Below, one piece after another: positions 1-9,248 of a stretch of 64,000 nucleotides of DNA (the stretch's first letter is position 1; each line of letters opens with the position of its first letter). The stretch is from contig NZ_JACHGN010000009.1 in assembly GCF_014202315.1 (NCBI RefSeq), forward strand, positions 341,602 to 405,601, read 5' to 3'. The stretch comes from Thermocatellispora tengchongensis. GTDB taxonomy: Bacteria > Actinomycetota > Actinomycetes > Streptosporangiales > Streptosporangiaceae. The notes beneath the pieces are model-generated. The model worked only from the letters and a program-made list of their open reading frames with translations, was not told the origin of the DNA and did not search any database. The position numbers and the translations under genes were made by a program.

Positions 1-305
1 TGTACCTCGACGCCGGCACCACGGTCGCCCTGGGCACCCAGGCCAGGGTGTCCTACGACCTGACCGGCGACGGCACCTTCGAGCGGGTGGAGACCTACCC
101 GTACTTCGCCACCGACCCGGTCGCCGGCTGGGAGCGGTACGCGGCGAGCACGCCGTCGTCCGCGACCGGATCGCTGGGCGACATGTCGGGCGGCAGGGTC
201 CGCCTGGAGGTGTGGAGCGCGATCGGCAACGGCACCACCCAGCTCCGGGTGGAGGCGACCGCCGCCCAGGGCTCCCGCTCCCTCGTCCGGATCCCCTTGC
301 CATAG
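1..305 (+). CDS. C-terminal fragment of a secreted carbohydrate-active protein (5' truncated by window edge)
   Basis: The reading frame is open from base 3 and ends at a TAG at 303-305. The visible ~100 residues begin with YLDAGTTVALG and contain the repeated theme 'YDLTGDGTFERVETY...FATDP', ending in 'SLVRIPLP'. This looks like the beta-sandwich accessory module found at the C-terminus of actinobacterial secreted glucanases; I recognise the style, not a precise family. The stop is 17 bp before the GH16 start, whose Shine-Dalgarno site follows at once, so the two are probably one transcript. The catalytic part, if any, lies upstream of the window. Confidence 0.6.
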   Translation, partial: YLDAGTTVALGTQARVSYDLTGDGTFERVETYPYFATDPVAGWERYAASTPSSATGSLGDMSGGRVRLEVWSAIGNGTTQLRVEATAAQGSRSLVRIPLP

Positions 306-322
306 CCGTAGGAGGAGAGACC

Positions 323-1687
323 ATGCGCAGATGGATCATCGCACTGCTCACCGCCGCGGCCGCCGGGCTCGCGGCGACCGCCGTGGCCGTGACCCCCGCG
401 GGCGCGGCCGTGCCGCCGACACCGTCGGGCTGGTCGCTGGTGTGGGCCGACGATTTCAACGGACCGGCGAACACCCTGCCGTCCTCGGAGAACTGGATCA
501 TCGACACCGGCCACGGCTACCCGGGAGGCCCGGCCAACTGGGGCACCGGTGAGATCCAGAACTACACCAGCAGCACCGCCAACCTGAGCCTGGACGGCTC
601 GGGCAACCTGCGGATCACCCCCATCCGCAGCGCCTCGGGCGAGTGGACCTCGGCCAGGATCGAGACCCGCCGCGCGGACTTCAAGCCCGCCGACGGCCGC
701 ATCCTGCGCATCGAGGGCCGCATCCAGATGCCCAACGTCACCGGGGACCAGGCGCTGGGCTACTGGCCGGCGTTCTGGGCGCTCGGCTCGCCCTACCGGG
801 GCAACTACTGGAACTGGCCGGCCATCGGCGAGTTCGACATCATGGAGAACGTCAACGGCCTGAACTCGGTCTGGGGCGTGCTGCACTGCGGCGTCAACCC
901 CGGCGGGCCGTGCGACGAGACCAACGGCCTGGGCGCCAGCCGCGCGTGCCCCGGCTCCACCTGCCAGTCGGCCATGCACACCTACCGGTTCGAGTGGGAC
1001 CGCAGCGTCTCGCCCAACCAGTTGCGCTGGTACGTGGACGGCCAGCTCTACCACAGCCTGAGCCAGAGCCGGTTCGACGCCACGACCTGGAACAACATGA
1101 CCGGCCACGCGGGCTACTTCCTGCTGCTCAACGTGGCCATGGGCGGCGCGTTCCCCAACGGCGTCGCCGGCTTCGGCACCCCCACCGCGGCCACCGTCTC
1201 CGGGCGGTCCATGCTGGTGGACTACGTGGCGGTCTGGCAGAGCGGCACCACCACCACGCCCTCGCCCGGCACCGGGTTCGACGCGCGCTCGACCATCCAG
1301 GCCGAGGCGTACCAGGCCCAGTCGGGCACGATCACCGAGGGCACCACCGACACCGGCGGCGGGCAGAACATCGGCGCCATCGCCAACGGCGACTGGCTGC
1401 GCTACGACAACGTCCGCTTCGGCTCCACCCCGGCCACGCAGTTCGTGGCCCGGGTCGCGTCGGGCGCGGCGGCCGGGGTCAGCGGGCTGGTCCAGGTGCG
1501 GCTGGGCAGTCCGACCGGGCCGGTCGTCGGTGACTTCGCCATCGCCAACACCGGCGGCTGGCAGAGCTGGCGGACGGTCCCGGCCAACATCTCCGGGGTG
1601 ACCGGCACGCACACGGTCTACCTCACGTTCGCGAGCGGCCAGCCGGCCGACTTCGTCAACGTCAACTGGTTCACGTTCGGCAACTAG
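323..1687 (+). CDS. Secreted GH16 beta-glucanase with C-terminal CBM6
   Basis: A 454-residue protein predicted to hydrolyse beta-1,3- (or mixed-linkage) glucans outside the cell. The start at 323 follows GGAGGAG at 311-317; the longer frame back to 212 overlaps the previous gene. Residues 1-30 form a signal peptide (MRRWIIALL...AGAA). Residues ~35-305 are a GH16 domain with the signature GEFDIMEN: E170 (nucleophile), D172 and E175 (acid/base) are all present. After a Thr/Pro/Gly linker (TTTPSPGTG) residues ~320-454 form a CBM6-type module (IQAEAY...NGDWLRYDNV), which usually binds beta-glucans. It is followed 18 bp later by a GH3 enzyme, so the pair could degrade laminarin-like polymers to glucose. 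Confidence 0.93.
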   Translation: MRRWIIALLTAAAAGLAATAVAVTPAGAAVPPTPSGWSLVWADDFNGPANTLPSSENWIIDTGHGYPGGPANWGTGEIQNYTSSTANLSLDGSGNLRITPIRSASGEWTSARIETRRADFKPADGRILRIEGRIQMPNVTGDQALGYWPAFWALGSPYRGNYWNWPAIGEFDIMENVNGLNSVWGVLHCGVNPGGPCDETNGLGASRACPGSTCQSAMHTYRFEWDRSVSPNQLRWYVDGQLYHSLSQSRFDATTWNNMTGHAGYFLLLNVAMGGAFPNGVAGFGTPTAATVSGRSMLVDYVAVWQSGTTTTPSPGTGFDARSTIQAEAYQAQSGTITEGTTDTGGGQNIGAIANGDWLRYDNVRFGSTPATQFVARVASGAAAGVSGLVQVRLGSPTGPVVGDFAIANTGGWQSWRTVPANISGVTGTHTVYLTFASGQPADFVNVNWFTFGN

Positions 1688-1705
1688 CGCCACGCGGAGG
1701 CGTCG

Positions 1706-1735
1706 ATGGTCTTACGGAAGATGGTCTTACGGAGG
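1706..1735 (+). repeat. 15-nt tandem duplication spanning the GH3 start codon
   Basis: The segment ATGGTCTTACGGAAG (1706-1720) is repeated as ATGGTCTTACGGAGG (1721-1735), so the protein begins MVLRK-MVLRR and has two in-frame ATG starts. The second copy could also initiate, since the first copy ends in a GGA-rich stretch. It is one of several start-codon duplications in this window. Confidence 0.9.
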
Positions 1736-4700
1736 ATCGGGGTCTTATCGGTCCTGCTGGCCTCGCTGATCACGGTTCCGGCCGGGACCGCGAGCGCGGC
1801 GGCCAACCTGGCGACGTACGGCGTCGCCACGGCGTCCTCGGCCGAGGGCGCCGCCTACGGGGCGGACAAGGCGATCGACGGCGATCCGGCGACCCGCTGG
1901 TCCAGCGCGTTCGCCGACCCCCAGACCATAACCGTGGACCTCGGCGCCTCCGCCGACATCACGGGCGTGACGCTGCGCTGGGAGGCCGCGCACGGCACGG
2001 CGTACTCGATCGAGACCTCCGCCGACGGTGCCGCGTGGGCCCCCGCCTACGCGACCACCACCGGCGACGGGGGAGTGGACGAGATCACCGGGCTGGAGGC
2101 GTCGGCCCGGTACGTGCGGCTCACCGGCACCGCGCGCGCCACCGAGTACGGCTACTCCCTGTACGAGTTCGAGGTGCTCGGCACGTTCACCGAGCAGGCG
2201 GTCAGCCTGGCCGTCCCGGCCGTGCGGCTGGCCGAGGACGGCACCGCCGAGGTGCCCGTCCGGCTGAACAAGGCCGCCGAGTCGCAGGTCACCGTGGCCT
2301 ACTCCACCGCCGACGGCACCGCCGTGGCGGGACAGGACTACCGGGCCGCCGAGGGCACGCTCACCTTCGCCCCCGGCGAGACCGGCAAGACGATCACGCT
2401 CACCGGCGTGGACGACGAGGTCAACGAGCGCGCCGAGACCTTCGAGCTCAGACTCGGCGAGGCCACCGGCGCGGTCGCGTCGCCCCGCACGTCCCTGGCC
2501 GTGACCGTGACCGACGACGACCCGCTGCCCTTCGACGGCGAGACCCGCGTGCTGGCCGACCTGGACTCCCAGCCCGAGGGCGTGTTCGCCTGGGGCGACA
2601 GCGCGTCCAGCATGCCCGCGCTGGAGATCGCCGACGACGGCGACCGGCGCGGGCTGCGCGTGACGTACGACGTGGCGCAGTGGGGCGGCTGGTCGCACGA
2701 GTGGACCACCGCCGAGGACTGGAGCGGCTTCGACGGATTCTCCTTCTGGGTCAAGGGCACCGGCTCCGGGCAGCAGATCTACTTCGAGGTCAAGGACGGC
2801 GGCACGGCGGCCGGCTCCGCGGAGCTGTTCGACGCCTCCTTCGTGGACGACGTCGCCGGCTGGCGCAAGATCCAGGTGCCGTTCCGCGACTTCAAGCGCA
2901 GGACCGACTACCAGCCCGGCGGCGCGCCCACCGACGGCCGGCTGGAGCTGACCGGCATGTGGGGCTACGCCTTCCGGCTCCCCGCCGCCTCCGGCACGAT
3001 GATCTTCGACGACGTGCGCATCTACCAGCAGGTGCTCACCGTGGACAAGTACGACGGCGAGGTGCCGATCGTGTCCGGCCCGCCGGAGCCGGGCATCTTC
3101 ACCTTCGGCGGCGACGCCGACGACCACCCCTCGCTGTCCTTCGCCGACGACGAGCGCGGCAAGGTGCTGCGCGGCACGTACGACATCAGCCAGTGGGGCG
3201 GCGTCGTGCGCAACCTCGCCGGCACCCAGGACTGGAGCGGCTTCGCCGGGGTGCGGTTCTGGTGGTACGGCCAGAACACCGCGCCGCTGCCGCCCGGCTC
3301 GGGCAAGCGGATCTTCCTGGAGCTGAAGGACGGCGGCGACGGCCCCGAGGCGAGCGAGCTGTGGAACACCTCCTTCACCGACGACTGGGAGGGCTGGCAC
3401 CTCGTCGAGATCCCGTTCAGCCGCTTCGCCTACCGGGGCGACTACCAGCCGGTGCCCGGCGGCATCGACCACAAGCTCGGGTTGACCGAGATGTGGGGCT
3501 ACGCCTTCACCATGCCGAGCGGCGCGCCTGGCGAGTTCCGGCTCGACGACTTCCAGGTGTACGGCGTCGCGGGCGCCGCGCCCAAGGCGACGGTGGCCCT
3601 GGACCGGCCGGTGTACTCGGTCAAGGAGAACGACACCGTCGAGGTGCGGGTCAGCGTGACCACCACCGGCGGCGGGCCGCTGGACGAGCCGGTGACGGTG
3701 ACGTACGGCACCGGCGAGGGCACCGCCACCGCCGGGAGCGACTACACCCCGGCCACCGGCACGCTCACCTTCCCGGCCGGCACCGCGTCCGGCGAGTCGC
3801 AGACCTTCACCGTGCTCACCCTCGGCGACGACGCGGCGGAGGAGGCCGAGACCATCCCCATCACGCTTTCGGCCACCGGCGCGGGCGTCCCGGCCGAGGA
3901 GCCGGTCATCGTGCTCGACGCGCACGGCCTGCCCTACCTGGACGCCAAGCGGCCGGTGGGCGAGCGCGTCGCCGACCTGCTCGGCCGGATGACCCTGGCG
4001 GAGAAGGTGGGCCAGATGACCCAGGCCGAGCGCAACGCGCTGCGCGCCCAGGGCGACATCGCCAGGTACGCGCTGGGCTCGCTGCTGTCGGGCGGCGGCT
4101 CCGTGCCGACCCCGAACACCCCCGAGGCGTGGGCCGACATGGTGGACGGCTACCAGTTGCGCGCCCGCGGCACCCGGCTGCAGATCCCGCTGATCTACGG
4201 CGTGGACGCCGTGCACGGCCACAACAACGTGGTCGGCGCCACGATCTTCCCGCACAACGTGGGCCTCGGCGCCACCCGTGACCCCGATCTGGTGGAGAAG
4301 ACCGGCACGATCACCGCCAAGGAGGTCAAGGCCACCGGCGTGCCGTGGGACTTCGCGCCCTGCCTGTGCGTCAGCCGCGACGAGCGGTGGGGGCGGGCGT
4401 ACGAGTCGTTCGGCGAGGACCCGGCGCTGGTGACCAGGATGGCCACGATCATCGACGGGCTCCAGGACGAGGGCGTGCTCGCCACCGCCAAGCACTACGT
4501 CGGCGACGGCGGCACCAAGTACGGCTCGTCCACCACCGGCGACTACACCATCGACCAGGGCGTCACCGAGGTCACCCGGGCCGAGTTGGAGGCGGTGCAC
4601 CTCGCGCCGTTCCGCGAGGCCCTGCGGCGCGGGGTCGGCTCGGTCATGCCGTCGTACTCCAGCGTGGACTACCTCGGCGACGCCGAGGGCCCGGTCAAGA

Positions 4701-6034
4701 TGCACGCCCACGCCGACCTGATCACCAACGTGCTGAAGAAGTCCATGGGCTTCCGCGGCTTCGTGATCAGCGACTGGCAGGCCATCGACCAGATCCCCGG
4801 CGACTACCCCAGCGACGTGCGCACCTCGATCAACGCCGGACTGGACATGATCATGGTGCCGACCCGGTACGAGGAGTTCGTCGCCACGCTCACCGCCGAG
4901 GTCCAGGCCGGGCGGGTGCCGATGGCGCGGATCGACGACGCGGTCTCGCGCATCCTGACCCAGAAGTTCCGCCTGGGCCTGTTCGAGAAGCCCTACACCG
5001 ACCGGTCCGGCCTGGCCGACGTCGGCAGCGCCGCGCACCGCGAGGTCGCCCGCACCGCCGCCGCCAAGTCGCAGGTGCTGCTGAAGAACGCGGGCAGGCT
5101 GCTCCCGCTGCCGAAGACCGCCAAGGTGTACGTCGCCGGCTCCAACGCCGACGACATCGGCAACCAGTCGGGCGGCTGGACCATCTCCTGGCAGGGCTCC
5201 AGCGGCCCGATCACCGAGGGCACCACCATCCTCCAGGGCATCCGGGCCGCGACGAGCGGCGAGGTCACCTACTCCGCCGACGCCTCCGCCCCCACCGCCG
5301 GGCACGACGTGGGCGTGGTCGTGGTCGGCGAGACCCCGTACGCCGAGGGCGTCGGCGACGTGGGCGTCAACGGCCGCACCCTGTCCCTGTCGGCCGCCGA
5401 CACCGCCGCGATCGAGAAGGTGTGCGCCGCGATGAAGTGCGCGGTGCTGGTGGTCTCGGGCCGGCCGCTGCTGCTCGGCCCGGTGCTGGAGAAGGCCACG
5501 GCGGTGGTCGCGTCCTGGCTGCCCGGCAGCGAGGGCGCCGGCGTCGCCGACCCGCTGTTCGGCGCCGTGCCGTACACCGGCAGGCTGCCGTTCACCTGGC
5601 CGCGCCAGGCCGTCCCGATCAACGTCGGCGACGCGGCGTACGACCCGCAGTTCCCCTACGGCTGGGGCCTGCGCACCGACGCGCCCCGCACCAGGCTGAA
5701 GGCCGTACGCGACCAGTTGCTCAAGGTACGCGGCGACGCCCACGCCACCGCCGCCGCGGCGGCGCTCACCGTGGCCCTGCTCGACCGCAACTGGGCCAAG
5801 GACGGCACGGTCAGGGAGCCCAGGGTGGTGCTCACCGCCCTGGCCACCGCCGCCGGCCTGCTGGAGCGGGCGCGCAAGGACACCTTCGCCCAGATCGACG
5901 CCGTGGTCTCGGTGGCCAGGGACGTCGCCCAGTCCCGGCCGCAGACCCCCGACCGGGTCAAGGCCCAGGCCCTGGCCGAGCACGAGCACCTGTCCGGCCG
6001 GCACAAGAAGGCGGTGGAGATGCTCGCGCGATAG
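1706..6034 (+). CDS. Large multidomain secreted GH3 beta-glucosidase
   Basis: A 1,442-residue exported enzyme, about twice the usual GH3 length. Order of parts: signal peptide (1-32); F5/8-type-C discoidin domain (~33-155); Calx-beta domain (~165-270); two similar CBM11-like jelly-roll modules (~275-440 and ~445-625, both with 'QWGG...DWSGF'); a second Calx-beta domain (~630-735); GH3 N-terminal barrel (~745-1095) with the nucleophile D1023 in FVISDWQAID; GH3 C-terminal domain (~1105-1330). The last ~100 residues are an Ala/Arg-rich helical tail of unknown role in place of the common FnIII domain. SD GCGGAGG lies at 1694-1700. It probably releases glucose from oligosaccharides made by the GH16 enzyme just upstream, the extra modules holding it on polysaccharide or wall. 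The start region carries a 15-nt duplication. Confidence 0.93.
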   Translation: MVLRKMVLRRIGVLSVLLASLITVPAGTASAAANLATYGVATASSAEGAAYGADKAIDGDPATRWSSAFADPQTITVDLGASADITGVTLRWEAAHGTAYSIETSADGAAWAPAYATTTGDGGVDEITGLEASARYVRLTGTARATEYGYSLYEFEVLGTFTEQAVSLAVPAVRLAEDGTAEVPVRLNKAAESQVTVAYSTADGTAVAGQDYRAAEGTLTFAPGETGKTITLTGVDDEVNERAETFELRLGEATGAVASPRTSLAVTVTDDDPLPFDGETRVLADLDSQPEGVFAWGDSASSMPALEIADDGDRRGLRVTYDVAQWGGWSHEWTTAEDWSGFDGFSFWVKGTGSGQQIYFEVKDGGTAAGSAELFDASFVDDVAGWRKIQVPFRDFKRRTDYQPGGAPTDGRLELTGMWGYAFRLPAASGTMIFDDVRIYQQVLTVDKYDGEVPIVSGPPEPGIFTFGGDADDHPSLSFADDERGKVLRGTYDISQWGGVVRNLAGTQDWSGFAGVRFWWYGQNTAPLPPGSGKRIFLELKDGGDGPEASELWNTSFTDDWEGWHLVEIPFSRFAYRGDYQPVPGGIDHKLGLTEMWGYAFTMPSGAPGEFRLDDFQVYGVAGAAPKATVALDRPVYSVKENDTVEVRVSVTTTGGGPLDEPVTVTYGTGEGTATAGSDYTPATGTLTFPAGTASGESQTFTVLTLGDDAAEEAETIPITLSATGAGVPAEEPVIVLDAHGLPYLDAKRPVGERVADLLGRMTLAEKVGQMTQAERNALRAQGDIARYALGSLLSGGGSVPTPNTPEAWADMVDGYQLRARGTRLQIPLIYGVDAVHGHNNVVGATIFPHNVGLGATRDPDLVEKTGTITAKEVKATGVPWDFAPCLCVSRDERWGRAYESFGEDPALVTRMATIIDGLQDEGVLATAKHYVGDGGTKYGSSTTGDYTIDQGVTEVTRAELEAVHLAPFREALRRGVGSVMPSYSSVDYLGDAEGPVKMHAHADLITNVLKKSMGFRGFVISDWQAIDQIPGDYPSDVRTSINAGLDMIMVPTRYEEFVATLTAEVQAGRVPMARIDDAVSRILTQKFRLGLFEKPYTDRSGLADVGSAAHREVARTAAAKSQVLLKNAGRLLPLPKTAKVYVAGSNADDIGNQSGGWTISWQGSSGPITEGTTILQGIRAATSGEVTYSADASAPTAGHDVGVVVVGETPYAEGVGDVGVNGRTLSLSAADTAAIEKVCAAMKCAVLVVSGRPLLLGPVLEKATAVVASWLPGSEGAGVADPLFGAVPYTGRLPFTWPRQAVPINVGDAAYDPQFPYGWGLRTDAPRTRLKAVRDQLLKVRGDAHATAAAAALTVALLDRNWAKDGTVREPRVVLTALATAAGLLERARKDTFAQIDAVVSVARDVAQSRPQTPDRVKAQALAEHEHLSGRHKKAVEMLAR

Positions 6035-6041
6035 CCGCGAG

Positions 6042-6082
6042 CCGGGGATGTAGGGTGCGAGCCGTCCGCCCTGCATCCCCGG
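6042..6082 (+). terminator. Hairpin after the GH3 gene
   Basis: Left arm 6042-6055 (CCGGGGATGTAGGG) pairs with 6069-6082 (CCCTGCATCCCCGG): 14 pairs including one G-T wobble, with a 13-nt loop. It starts 8 bp after the GH3 stop and has no T tract, as is common for actinobacterial terminators. It ends 8 bp before the next start, so it may also affect translation of the hydrolase. Confidence 0.6.
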
Positions 6083-6090
6083 GAGCGCCC

Positions 6091-6798
6091 ATGCCCGCAC
6101 AACCCCCGCCCACCGTCCTGGTCCACGGCATCAGGGTCAGCCGGACCATGTGGCACCCGGTCGCCGACCGGCTGCGCGCGGCCGGGCACAAGGTCGAAGC
6201 CCTCGACCTGCCCGGCCACGGCGTGCGGCGCGGCGAGCCGTTCACCCTGGCCGCGGCGGTGGCCGCGGTGACCGAGGCCATCGACGCGGTGGGCGGGCGG
6301 GCCCTGGTCGCGGGCCTGTCGCTGGGCGGCTTCGTCTCGATCGCCACCGCCGCCGCCCACCCGGAGCGCGTCGCCGGCCTGGTCGCCATGGGCTGCACCA
6401 CCCGGCCGCGGGGTGCGTACGCGATGCTCTACCGCCGGATGGCGGCCCTGGCGGGGGCCAGCCCTCGCCGCGCCGACCGGCTCAGCGCCTTCACCTTCTC
6501 CCGCCTCCTGCCCGGCGCCCCGGGCCGCGCGGTCCTGGAAGGCGGCCTGTCCAGCGAGGTCATGCCCGCCGCCGCCGCGGCGATCATGGGCTACGACCCG
6601 ATCGCCGCCCTCGCCGCGTACCCGGGCCCGGTCACGCTGGTCAACGGCTCCCGCGACCCGTTCCGCGCCGACGAGCGCGACTTCCTCGCCGCCTGCCGCG
6701 ACGGCCGCCTGATCGTGATCCCCGGCCGCGGCCACATCGACCTCCTCGCCGACCCCGCCACCCTGACCGGCATCCTGCACGAAGTCGCCACCCGCTGA
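6091..6798 (+). CDS. Alpha/beta-fold hydrolase
   Basis: A 235-residue cytoplasmic hydrolase without a signal peptide. Near the start it has the oxyanion motif HGI (VLVHGIRVS); the nucleophile elbow GLSLGG sits near residue 78, an acid is offered by NGSRDPFRADE, and the catalytic histidine by PGRGHIDLL near the C-terminus, so the Ser-Asp-His set looks complete. The length fits small esterases and acyl hydrolases. The ATG at 6091 is the first start after the GH3 stop; the upstream open frame overlaps GH3 and is not used. Substrate unknown. Confidence 0.85.
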   Translation: MPAQPPPTVLVHGIRVSRTMWHPVADRLRAAGHKVEALDLPGHGVRRGEPFTLAAAVAAVTEAIDAVGGRALVAGLSLGGFVSIATAAAHPERVAGLVAMGCTTRPRGAYAMLYRRMAALAGASPRRADRLSAFTFSRLLPGAPGRAVLEGGLSSEVMPAAAAAIMGYDPIAALAAYPGPVTLVNGSRDPFRADERDFLAACRDGRLIVIPGRGHIDLLADPATLTGILHEVATR

Positions 6799-6826
6799 AC
6801 CCGCCGCCGTGAAGCGCGGTACGGGA

Positions 6827-7684
6827 TCACGCCAGGCCGCGCGGGGGCCCGTACCGGACGCGCCGGCTGACGTCCAGCAGCCAGGCCAGCGCGACCAGCG
6901 ACACGAGCAGCAGCCCCGCCCAGTTCAGCACGGTGTACAGGTGCACCTGCGCCGTGGTCACCTCCGGCACCTGCCCCAGCCGCAGCGCCTGGAACTGCCA
7001 GGGCCGCCCGGTCAGCACCAGCGTGATCGCGATGGCGATGGCGCTCATCGAGTCCCACAGCGCATGCAGCACCGCCACCCCCGCGTACGCCCCCAGCACC
7101 GCCCCGGAGATCCGGAACCCCCGGCCGAACAGCACCCCGCCGACGATGGCGGTCCACAGCCCGTGCCCCACGGGCGCCAGCAGCCCGCGCAACACCTCGG
7201 TCTCCACGAGCTGGCTCAACGACAGCCCGTCGCCCGCGAACAGCGCGTTGAACGCGTACCCGGCGCTCTCGAACGCGGCGAACCCGAACCCCACCGTGGC
7301 CCCCAGCACCAGCCCGTCGCGCCCGGTGCGCCGCGTCATCCGCCGGGCCACGAACATCAGCGCCGCCAGCTTCACCCCCTCCTCGATGAACCCGACCCCC
7401 AGATACACCCACACCGACGGCCGCAGCAGCCACCCCTCCAGCAGCGACGCCCCGAGCACCCCCAGCACCCCGCCCACGATGAAGCTCTGAAACAGCAGCT
7501 CCACCGTCACCCCGGCGGCGTGCCCCCGCCCATACGCCCACGCCACGAACGTCACCGGCACCAGAAAGCTGCCCAGCAACACCACCGTCGGCACCAGATT
7601 GGGATTGGAGGTCACCGCCGTCACCACCACCGCCGCCACCCACAACCCCAACCCGGTGCAGAAGATCTTCACCCACGCCCTCAT
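6827..7684 (-). CDS. PrsW-family glutamic intramembrane protease
   Basis: A 285-residue membrane protein with about eight hydrophobic segments. The family's motifs are present: EEGVKL (FIEEGVKLAALMF), FAAFESAGY, and a histidine in VLHALWDS, which together form the metal-independent glutamic protease site. PrsW proteins cleave anti-sigma factors or other membrane substrates; the target here is unknown. I chose the ATG at 7684 rather than the one nine codons upstream because GGAGGAGGGG precedes it directly. It converges on the hydrolase at 6091-6798. Confidence 0.88.
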   Translation of the reverse strand: MRAWVKIFCTGLGLWVAAVVVTAVTSNPNLVPTVVLLGSFLVPVTFVAWAYGRGHAAGVTVELLFQSFIVGGVLGVLGASLLEGWLLRPSVWVYLGVGFIEEGVKLAALMFVARRMTRRTGRDGLVLGATVGFGFAAFESAGYAFNALFAGDGLSLSQLVETEVLRGLLAPVGHGLWTAIVGGVLFGRGFRISGAVLGAYAGVAVLHALWDSMSAIAIAITLVLTGRPWQFQALRLGQVPEVTTAQVHLYTVLNWAGLLLVSLVALAWLLDVSRRVRYGPPRGLA

Positions 7685-7774
7685 CGCCCCTCCTCCCACC
7701 GGCACTCCCACCCCTTCCCCGGCAGGCCGCCCGGCACCCCGGCCCGAACCCGGCCCGGTGATCGGGCGAGAGGA

Positions 7775-8779
7775 TCAGCCAGGCAGATCGCGCTGGGCTT
7801 GAGCCAGGAACCTGCGCCAGTCGCCCGCACGCCCCGGATAGCCGTGCCGTACCAAGGTCAGGTGCAGCGTCTTCCGCAGCGGGAGAGGCGAGTGCATGAT
7901 CGCCTCGTTCCGTTCCGCCAGCCGCACGAGCTCGGCGGTCGTGGGCGGCCGGTCGCTCTTCCTGCCGTTGCAGGCGGAGTGCGCCGGAGCGAGGTTCCAG
8001 ACCGCGTCGAGATCGGTGGCCGCGCCGAGCCGGGCCATCATCGAGAACGGGAAGACGTGGTCCACGGCGACGGCGTCCACGCCCGGCACGAGGGTCTCGT
8101 CGCAGATGAGGCAGCGTCCGTGCTGAAACCCGATGACCGCCTCCGTCACCCCGGCGACGGGACGGCGCCGGCGCTTGTCGGTGATGCGCAGCGCCCCCAG
8201 ATCGACCGCCACGCCCTCCTGCATCAGGCTCCGCCCGATCGCGGCCGAGAAGGACGCCTCCACGATGCTCCACCGCGCGTCCAGCTCCTCGCGCAGGCTC
8301 GGCGCGTGCTCCGAGCGCGCGACCGAGCGAAGGTGCTCCGTCAGCCGGACGACCCGCTCTCGCGAGCCGCCGGTGAGCTCGTAGAAGCGATGGGGCACCT
8401 CTCCGCCGCCCGGCAGGTTGTGGAACTTCCGCATCACCATCTGCGGCATCGACCGCACGGCCGCGCTGAGCAGCTCCTCGGTCGGCGTCCCGATCCGGAG
8501 CGACTCGTCGGCCTCGCGCTGCGCCACGGCGAGGAAGTCGGACTCGCCCAGCTCTCCCCCGGCCGGCATCTGCGCCGCCTCCCTCACACGCCGGGCCAGC
8601 CCCATCGCGTACGGAACGGCCAGTTCGGCCAGCGGGATCTCCGTCCGCCCCTCCGCCGCGGCAGACATCAGCGCCGAGCCGAGGGCGAACTTGTACGTAC
8701 GCGAGTTCCTGCCCATCAGGACGGCCAGGCGCCATGAGGCGCGCGCCGACGGGTCGTAGCGAAAGAAATCCTCGTTCAT
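7775..8779 (-). CDS. HNH endonuclease-domain protein
   Basis: A 334-residue protein. The C-terminal third carries an HNH fold: CLICDETL (zinc-type Cys pair), DHVFPFS (the DH of the catalytic strand), and NLAPAHSACNGRKSD with the typical N...H...CN. The first ~190 residues are helical and match nothing I know. The start at 8779 (MNEDFFRYDPSAR) is favoured because the 59 upstream codons are Pro/Arg-rich and look untranslated. No methyltransferase or phage gene is adjacent, so it may be a solitary restriction-type nuclease or a defence-related HNH protein. Its neighbour across a divergent promoter is a MazG-like gene. Confidence 0.8.
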   Translation of the reverse strand: MNEDFFRYDPSARASWRLAVLMGRNSRTYKFALGSALMSAAAEGRTEIPLAELAVPYAMGLARRVREAAQMPAGGELGESDFLAVAQREADESLRIGTPTEELLSAAVRSMPQMVMRKFHNLPGGGEVPHRFYELTGGSRERVVRLTEHLRSVARSEHAPSLREELDARWSIVEASFSAAIGRSLMQEGVAVDLGALRITDKRRRRPVAGVTEAVIGFQHGRCLICDETLVPGVDAVAVDHVFPFSMMARLGAATDLDAVWNLAPAHSACNGRKSDRPPTTAELVRLAERNEAIMHSPLPLRKTLHLTLVRHGYPGRAGDWRRFLAQAQRDLPG

Positions 8780-8918
8780 TGCGCTCCGCCCGTGTTGAGG
8801 GGATACCGGCGGAGAACAGGGTAGGCACGGGGCCCCGGCAGAGCCGGGCGCAACACGCGGGCCGGGCGCCTCAGTAGGCTCGACCTCTCGGACGGCGGGA
8901 GAGCGATGAGGAGGCGAT

Positions 8919-9218
8919 GTGGGGAAGCTGGTGCGGGACCGCATTCCGGAGATCATTCGGCGGCACGGGGGCGAGCCGGTGGTGCGGGTGCTGGGGGAGG
9001 AGGAGTACCGCGCGGCCCTGCTGGCGAAGCTGGGGGAGGAGGCGGCGGAGCTCGCGGCGGCGTCGGGTGAGGAGGTGGCCGGGGAGATCGCGGACGTGTT
9101 CGAGGTGCTGCGGGCGCTCGCGCGGGTTCACGGGCACGACTGGCGGCACGTCGAGAAGGTCGCGGAGGCCAAGCGGGCCGAGCGGGGGGCGTTCGAGGAC
9201 CGGATCTATCTGGACTGA
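8919..9218 (+). CDS. MazG-like nucleoside triphosphate pyrophosphohydrolase
   Basis: A 99-residue protein starting at GTG 8919 behind GAGGAGG (8909-8914 region). It opens with GKLVRDRIPEII, typical of the small all-alpha NTP pyrophosphohydrolase group related to HisE/MazG, and shows the metal-binding pattern EEAAELA followed by EIADVFEVL (ExxE...ExxD). It should hydrolyse a nucleotide triphosphate or analogue to the monophosphate in the cytosol. A competing ATG two bases upstream opens an Arg/Trp-rich frame and is rejected. Substrate unknown. Confidence 0.85.
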   Translation: MGKLVRDRIPEIIRRHGGEPVVRVLGEEEYRAALLAKLGEEAAELAAASGEEVAGEIADVFEVLRALARVHGHDWRHVEKVAEAKRAERGAFEDRIYLD

Positions 9219-9248
9219 AGCGCGCGGCCCGGCCGCCGCCCGGGTGGG

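Noticed and set aside
1745-6100. Minus-strand open frame of ~1,450 codons opposite the GH3 gene
   Set aside because: It mirrors the codon pattern of the GH3 gene in a very GC-rich genome, is Gly/Ala/Arg/His-rich and has no domain. The plus strand has clear GH3 motifs.
4345-6798. Long plus-strand frame joined to the alpha/beta hydrolase
   Set aside because: Everything upstream of 6091 is an Arg-rich shadow of GH3; the hydrolase fold begins right after ATG 6091.
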